Shown piece by piece: positions 59,233-64,000 of a DNA stretch of 64,000 nt. A model generated the notes under the pieces. That model made no database searches. It saw only the letters and a program-made list of their open reading frames with translations, and was not told the origin of the DNA. The stretch covers positions 110,051,951-110,115,950 of the forward strand of contig JBOZIK010000001.1 in the NCBI GenBank assembly GCA_051453625.1, given 5' to 3'. A program made the translations under genes and the position numbers. The stretch's first letter is position 1, and the number at the start of each line of letters is the position of its first letter. The DNA is from Welwitschia mirabilis (taxonomy: Eukaryota > Gnetophyta > Gnetopsida > Welwitschiales).

Positions 59233-59595
59233 TGAAGGATCTAGAAACCTAGGGATACATATAATTTAAAAATAAATAATTTTGAAAGTTGTCTTCACAT
59301 ATATTAAAAACTAAAAGACATTTATACATATGAAAAACCAAAAATTAATCTAAAAGAAAAATAACTGAAATTATAAAATACTAATGAAGATAGATAGATG
59401 ATTTATAGTGAATTGAAAAACCTCCTTCTCCAATCTTAGTGACTAACTTCTATCTAAGCCTAACCTGGATCTTTATTAATCACTTTCTAGATATTCTAAA
59501 TTTACCTCTAATCTTTATATCCAAACTTTTTAGAGGCTCAGTCTCAACCTCTAGAGAGAATGCTATTTGGTGATAATGGTGTGCTGTAATGAACA
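59233..59595 (-). repeat. 5' LTR of Copia I, cut by the gap
   Basis: The 363 bases that end the LTR, beginning on the plus strand with TGAAGGATCTAG. They align with 52353-52740. The rest of this LTR, about 1.3 kb, must lie in or beyond the 100-N gap; it is not found at 59696. Confidence 0.75.
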
Positions 59596-59695
59596 NNNNN
59601 NNNNNNNNNNNNNNNNNNNNNNNNNNNNNNNNNNNNNNNNNNNNNNNNNNNNNNNNNNNNNNNNNNNNNNNNNNNNNNNNNNNNNNNNNNNNNNN
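59596..59695. other. assembly gap of 100 N
   Basis: A run of exactly 100 N between the truncated Copia I LTR and a partial Copia copy. The true distance and order across it are unknown. Confidence 0.98.
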
Positions 59696-60087
59696 AAATG
59701 TTGATGCCATAGTTCTTCTTGATTTACATGAGAAAAATAATATGTACAAAAATATTTATTAATACCATAAACATATCTATTCTATTTACCTTAAGAATAA
59801 TATCATTTACTTTTCCATTCCTAACTTCACATTTTGTACTATCGAAAACAACTTTGGATCCTTCATGATAAATTTGATTAATGGTAAGTAAATTATACTT
59901 AAGGTTATTAACATACAAAACCTCATTTATTGAAGGCATGTTATCTCCACTAATGCTTTTAATTCCTTCAATCTTTTCTCTTTCATTGTCACCAAATGTA
60001 ACTTCTTCATCATCAAAATCATCCAGTTGTTTAAATTTTAACTTATCCCTTATCATGTGTACAAAGCAGCCACTATCTAAGAACTAG
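59696..60087 (-). pseudogene. Copia J, second copy of protease and gag-pre-integrase segment
   Basis: The minus-strand frame from 60077 reads LDSGCFVHM, with the protease catalytic DSG intact, then LDDFDDEEVTFGDNEREKI and LKYNLLTINQI (LK.NLLSISQLCD), then NRIDMF. The final part near 59700-59720 (GCCATAGTTCTTCTTGATTT) is the start of the LWH block. At 60084-60090 it joins directly to an integrase start from the next copy, so it is a fragment of a tandemly arranged piece. See 60088-61807. Confidence 0.75.
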
Positions 60088-60720
60088 AGTAGTCATCAAT
60101 CATAGTTAAAAAATAATGTTTTCCTTTTAAACTTTTTATTTAAGTTGGATCCACTAAATACATATAAATAATCTTAAGAGGCATTGTCATGGAAACTAGA
60201 TTTTGGCTTTTGTTAGAGGTTCTAACTTATTTCCTTTTTGACATGCATTATAAAAATCATGTTTTTAATATTAATATTTGAAATTCCTTTTATAATTTTT
60301 TTAAATACTTTCTTTTAAATGATCATAATTTATGTGTCTCAAATGTTGATGCCATAGTTCTTCTTTATTTACATGAGAAAAATAACATGAAGAAAAATAC
60401 TAATCAATACTATAAACATTATCTATTCTATTTGCCTTAAGAATAACACCATTCATTTTTTCATGTCTAATTTCACTCTTTTTACTATTAAAAATAACTT
60501 TGTACCCTTGATCATAGATTTAACTAATACTAAGTAAATTATGCTAAAGGCCATTAACATATAAAACTTCATTTATCTTAGGCATGTTACCTCTACTAAT
60601 GCTTCCAATTCCTTTAATCTTTGATATTCTGTTATCATCAAATGTAACTTCTCCTCCATCAAAGTCATATAGATCTTAAAATCTTAACTTGTCACTTGTC
60701 ATCTATTGAGATCAACCATT
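60088..60720 (-). pseudogene. Copia J, integrase start, gag-pre-integrase and protease
   Basis: Minus strand, from 60720 down: a protease start with the DSG region changed to Asp-Asn-Gly, the GDN-type middle, then gag-pre-integrase text with HQHLRHINYDHLK (LW H...LGH.N...L) near 60350, and at the end TMIDDYS, the integrase start, near 60100. The part equals the order in Copia I (57560-56890). The text is similar to both 57009-57560 and 59696-60087. Confidence 0.75.
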
Positions 60721-61807
60721 ATCTAAATACTAGCTAGTCTTGTTTTGTACCTTGAAAGTTGTTTGAACCAAAAAACTTTTTAAATTATTAGCTCTTACCC
60801 ACTTAGTTCTTTTGGACTATTATGAAATACATTCCCTTGAAACAAATTTAAAAGGAAAAGTAATAATAGAGTTCAAAAAGAGCATTAACTTTTTAGCATT
60901 ACAAAACAACTTAAAATAACTTGACTTATCATAAAAATAATATGTAATTTTTGAAATAAAATTATTTTATCATATTACTTGATTTGGCTGATTTCGTGGT
61001 CTTTGAGGAATGAATCTGATACCTTTATTATTATGAGTTAATTTTTAAATCCGAAGAATTTATTCTAATTTAGTTAAAATATTTAAAAATTTATTTATAA
61101 AATAAGATAACCTCTTTATCTTTTGAATAAGTTCAGAGTTTTTTATTTAGATCATTTTGTACTTTGTATTTAACTCCTCCTTTTTCTTGGTTAGAACCTT
61201 TACTATTTTTTTAGATCATTGATATGTTTCACTAGTTTTTCACACTCTAAGTAAAGATCTTGGTTGGTATCTTTAAGTTCATTTTAATCTTATTTAATAA
61301 GATCTAAGTCATCAAGTTTAGATGAGTAAGGTATATTACTTATGAAAGAAACTATTTTCATAAATGAAAGTATTCAGTCTCCATATGACTCTTGGCTTGA
61401 GTTTCTATCATCTTCTTCATCTATATTATTCGATGTAGTAATGAAAAATGATGTCTTCGATTTTCTCTAATCTCAATTATTTTTTGGGCATTCGTTTACA
61501 ATATGTTCATAAACCTTACAAGCATAGCATTGGATCTCCTTCCCATTCTCTTGATCTTTTCTGAATTTGAAATGATCTCTTTTTGATCCTTTTCTTGGTT
61601 TACCTTCTTTCTTTCTTCTATGTAGGAACTTTTTGAATCTTCTTACTAGAAAAGTAACTTCATCATCATCAAGGTCTTCATCTAATTTTTCAAATCTATA
61701 TTCTTCCTTCATACTTTTTAAAGAAAGACTTTTCTTTTTATCTTTAGTAAATTTTAACTCATAGGATTAAAGATTACCTTGTAGTTCCGCAAGTGTTATT
61801 CTATTGA
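60721..61807 (-). pseudogene. Copia J gag with an intact zinc knuckle, cut by element D
   Basis: The minus-strand open piece 61712-61473 reads KLDEDLDDDEVTFLVRRFKK, a basic RKG.K stretch, then CYACKVYEHIVNECPKN. This CCHC knuckle (C-x2-C-x4-H-x4-C) keeps all four metal ligands. The region 60721-61470 covers the weakly conserved, Leu/Lys-rich rest of gag before the protease. Upstream, the gag text stops at 61808, where the LTR of D begins: its neighbour in Copia I (about 58574-58620) continues without a break. So D split this gag; its other half is outside the window. Confidence 0.8.
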
Positions 61808-62582
61808 TGTTGCAGTGTGAATTTATGCAATCTGAGAATTACTTAGATAACCTATAGATCATGTAAATTGTAGAAAACGCACTCTAGTATAGATGGAATT
61901 TCACCCAATGTCATAATTTAACGAAGGCACTAGGCTTAGAGTTAGAGAATTAATTTTTCCAAAGTATTTTTAGTTCTTTTATCTTAAGAAAAACTAAAGA
62001 GAAATATTTAAGTAGACGCAATGCTTAAATAGAAATGAAATGCAAGTGAATGGGAATGGAATGTAAATGAAATGGACATGGAATAGAAATGGAAATGAAA
62101 ATGGATACTTCTTAGATCTTAGCCTTTTTATCAAAAAGACTACTTCTCTATAACTTATATCAAATAAGAAGAGTATTTACTAGTTCTTAATCAATATAAA
62201 CTATGAGATATACCCAAGTAAGACTTGAAATGTAGTATGAAAAGAAATAAATAAATAATGCAAATCTGTTCTACTAAACAGGTCAACCTTAACAAAGGTT
62301 TTCCTTATGATCTAAATAAACCAAAGCTTGTCACTTAACTAAGATCAAATTAAATTATAAGGGAGATGTACAATAATGAGATGAAAGAAAATATTGTATT
62401 AACTCAAGTAAAATTAGAACAAAATTCACTTAAGAATTAGAACAACAGCACCTCAATGGGAGGCACATAGCATAACACCAAGGAGGCTCCTTTCTGCAGC
62501 ATAAGATGGATCTATCGCCCTTCAAGCTTTCATCACAAGTATCCAGTCAAAAGGTGGAAAGATAAATAAAGGAGGAGAAGGG

Positions 62583-62590
62583 TATTTATA
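62583..62590 (-). promoter_or_regulatory. TATA box of element D LTR
   Basis: On the minus strand TATAAATA in CTATAAATACCC, with CpG-rich U3 upstream. The equivalent in C is AATAAATACCC near 760. Confidence 0.6.
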
Positions 62591-62711
62591 GATTCCCAAA
62601 AGATGGATTTGGAGGCAAACCCTAAAGGTGGAAAATAGAAACCCTAAGAATTCACATGGGTTGTTTGAACCCATTTACAATAGAATTTATTATTATAGTG
62701 TAAAAATTGTT

Positions 62712-62950
62712 ATCGTCCTGTATGTTATCCACATGACATAGGGGACGATGCCACCTTAATGGCTTAGGCAGTGTATCATGTGCTATCATCGGCCCCGTTG
62801 ATTGCCATATGTGTAGTCCCAATGCTATCATCCTGGCTATCATTCGGACGATAATACAGACGATCTCCTGTCAACATGTGCATCATGTGCTACTGTCGGT
62901 GTTACAGGCTACTGTTCATGTCAGCAGTCTGGTCGTCCTGTATGTCATGG
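62712..62950 (-). repeat. repeated CGTCC/GGACG motifs in U3 of element D
   Basis: TCGTCCTGTATGTTAT at 62713 and TCGTCCTGTATGTCAT at 62933 are near-identical. ATCGTCC at 62712-62718 pairs with GGACGAT at 62743-62749, a perfect 7-base inverted pair around 24 bases; a further GGACGAT is at 62846. They are possible protein-binding sites of the promoter region. Confidence 0.65.
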
Positions 62951-63207
62951 GAATGATGAGTGAGACGATGGTTTTCATTAGTTCTTCTTTCCAAGGTAAA
63001 TCAGTCTTTGACTTGTACAGTTCATCTTCCAGTTTTGCAGTATCAGAATAGGCTCAAGAAATTACCAGAAATGCTAGATATTACATGTTTCTTGATCATC
63101 TTATTCATGACTTCATAACTATCAGTATTGTATCAAAAACCTATATGAATGTCCTACAAAGATACTCAAAATACATCATCAAAATCCAACAAATTGGCAT
63201 TGTAACA

Positions 63208-64000
63208 TAGCCCCCTACTTAGCCTTGTCAGTTCCTGACAAAGAAAGCAATCAACTAGATTATGAGCTAATTTGTTTAACGTAATAATAATGCCTATAGA
63301 ATGTAAATTAAGTCTATATAAAATGATATCATTAATAAGTAATTAATATAAGTACTAAAAAATTTCCTAAGCCCTCTACTTAAACATGTCACTACAAAAT
63401 GAAATGCAATATAGAAATCATAGAGTGAAACTTGATGGCTCCTAAAAGTGAAACTGTGTATGCATGCTAAAGAACAAAAACAATGGATCATTGTGTACAT
63501 TTCAAGGGATTAGACAGATATGGTTATAAAAACATGTGCAAGTACTGCTAGATCTTGCATGATAAAGTATGTCAATGCCCTGAAAATTTTATGAAGAACT
63601 CATATAAACTCATCCAAAATTAGATCATGAAGCTCAGAAAAGAAAAATTATGTGCTGATCATAAAAGAGATTATGCCCAGAAAGATGTCCTACCCCCCTT
63701 CCCCCCCACAAGAAAAGCAAGATGTCCCGAATTGCACCTGAAACCAATAACACAAAAAAAAGGAGTGTCATTCCCTATGTCATGAGGATGACAGAGCAGG
63801 ATGATAGATAAATAGCTGATATGGAGAGGAATTTGAGACCTGGAAAACTCAGAAAATTAAAGAATGCACGGATGTGATGGAAGAGAGAGAGATACTACTT
63901 AAAAGATGCCTCAAATGTGCTCAAATGCATGAAAAGCTGGAACACATTAGATAAAAGGAACCTATTAGAAAGAAACAACCATCCTCTGGAAAACATCACA
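63208..64000 (-). mobile_element. interior of element D, 3' end, with polypurine tracts
   Basis: Non-coding sequence before the 3' LTR. Minus-strand purine tracts: AAGTAGGGGGCTA directly at the LTR, TTTAAGTAGAGGGCTTAGG near 63367, and a longer GTGGGGGGGAAGGGGGG near 63693-63710. 63208-63420 matches 1-251. No gag or pol is seen up to the window edge. Confidence 0.65.

Larger units (their letters stand above)
52353..59595 (-). mobile_element. Copia I, SIRE/Maximus-like Ty1/Copia element
   Basis: On the minus strand, from right to left: 5' LTR (59233 up to the gap), PBS, gag, protease, gag-pre-integrase, integrase, RT, RNase H, an extra region, polypurine tract and 3' LTR (52353-54026). RT and RNase H blocks such as YKRMIGSLLYL and SKPDII fit the SIRE branch, and the extra region after RNase H fits its env-like segment. 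A 10-N gap interrupts RT, and a 100-N gap cuts the 5' LTR. Frameshifts and stops make it inactive. Confidence 0.85.
61808..63207 (-). repeat. 3' LTR of element D
   Basis: 1,400 bp with exact ends: on the plus strand it starts TGTTGCAGTG and finishes TTGTAACA, so on the minus strand it runs TGTTACA...TGCAACA. It is followed on the plus strand by TAGCCCCCTACTTA, the polypurine tract, so this is the 3' LTR of a minus-strand element. U3 (62700-63000) is GC-richer, with many CpG. The same family is at 252-1500. Open frames in it, for example 62652-63051, are by chance. Confidence 0.85.

Noticed and set aside
62652-63051. Two open frames of 60-80 codons on both strands
   Set aside because: They fall in the U3 of the D LTR, which is CpG-rich and has fewer stops; no homologue among retroelement proteins.

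Overview
The window is about three-quarters A+T by eye. I found no intact host gene, tRNA, rRNA, CRISPR array or bacterial-type operon in it. Everything I can name is a plant retroelement remnant: Ty3/Gypsy elements whose primer-binding sites (PBS) match degraded tRNA-Asp primers, one chromovirus-like LTR with a tRNA-iMet-type PBS, SIRE/Maximus-like Ty1/Copia elements, and two LINEs. This points to intergenic heterochromatin of a flowering-plant nuclear genome. The species cannot be named from this window. Three N runs (10374-10473, 55497-55506, 59596-59695) mark scaffold gaps. Layout, left to right. 1-1500: 3' end and 3' LTR of element C (+). 2960-3430: Gypsy-like gag remnant. 4703-10300: element A, two LTRs around a 3.5 kb internal region with no recognisable pol. 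11210-20530: Copia element F, its integrase cut off from its reverse transcriptase (RT) by element E (11845-18645), a non-autonomous element with 2.8 kb LTRs and a 1.1 kb non-coding interior. 20601 to about 21400: probable LTR of F. 22080-25109: an A-related LTR (K) split by chromovirus-like LTR G (22898-24764). 28041-38540: element B, the most complete element, with two 1.6 kb LTRs and a dead gag-protease-RT-RNase H-integrase. 38541-45050: AT-rich sequence with no gene seen. 45050-46860: LINE M on the minus strand, head to head with LINE N (46861-50857, plus strand). 50858-52352: 5' LTR, PBS and leader of Gypsy element H, cut by Copia I. 52353-59595: nearly complete SIRE-like Copia I (-). 59696-61807: partly duplicated pieces of a second SIRE-like Copia (J, -). 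61808-64000: 3' LTR and interior of element D (-), same family as C, inserted in J. The coding remnants decay in one direction. Gln and Trp codons have become TAA, TAG or TGA, CpG is scarce, and several catalytic residues are lost (integrase and protease Asp, RT Asp-Asp). All changes I could align at the PBSs except a few are C-to-T or G-to-A. This is what long-term cytosine methylation followed by deamination leaves. Element D is the exception: its LTR still holds many CpGs and exact TG...CA ends, so it looks clearly younger than its neighbours. Nothing here works as a living pathway. The value of the window is the order in which the elements nested: Copia F before E, LTR K before G, LINE N before H before Copia I, and Copia J before D. 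I did not find a convincing new biological system. The most unusual items are element E (very long LTRs, minimal interior), the repeated U3 motifs in the LTRs, and the precise in-frame duplication inside the LINE M RT core.
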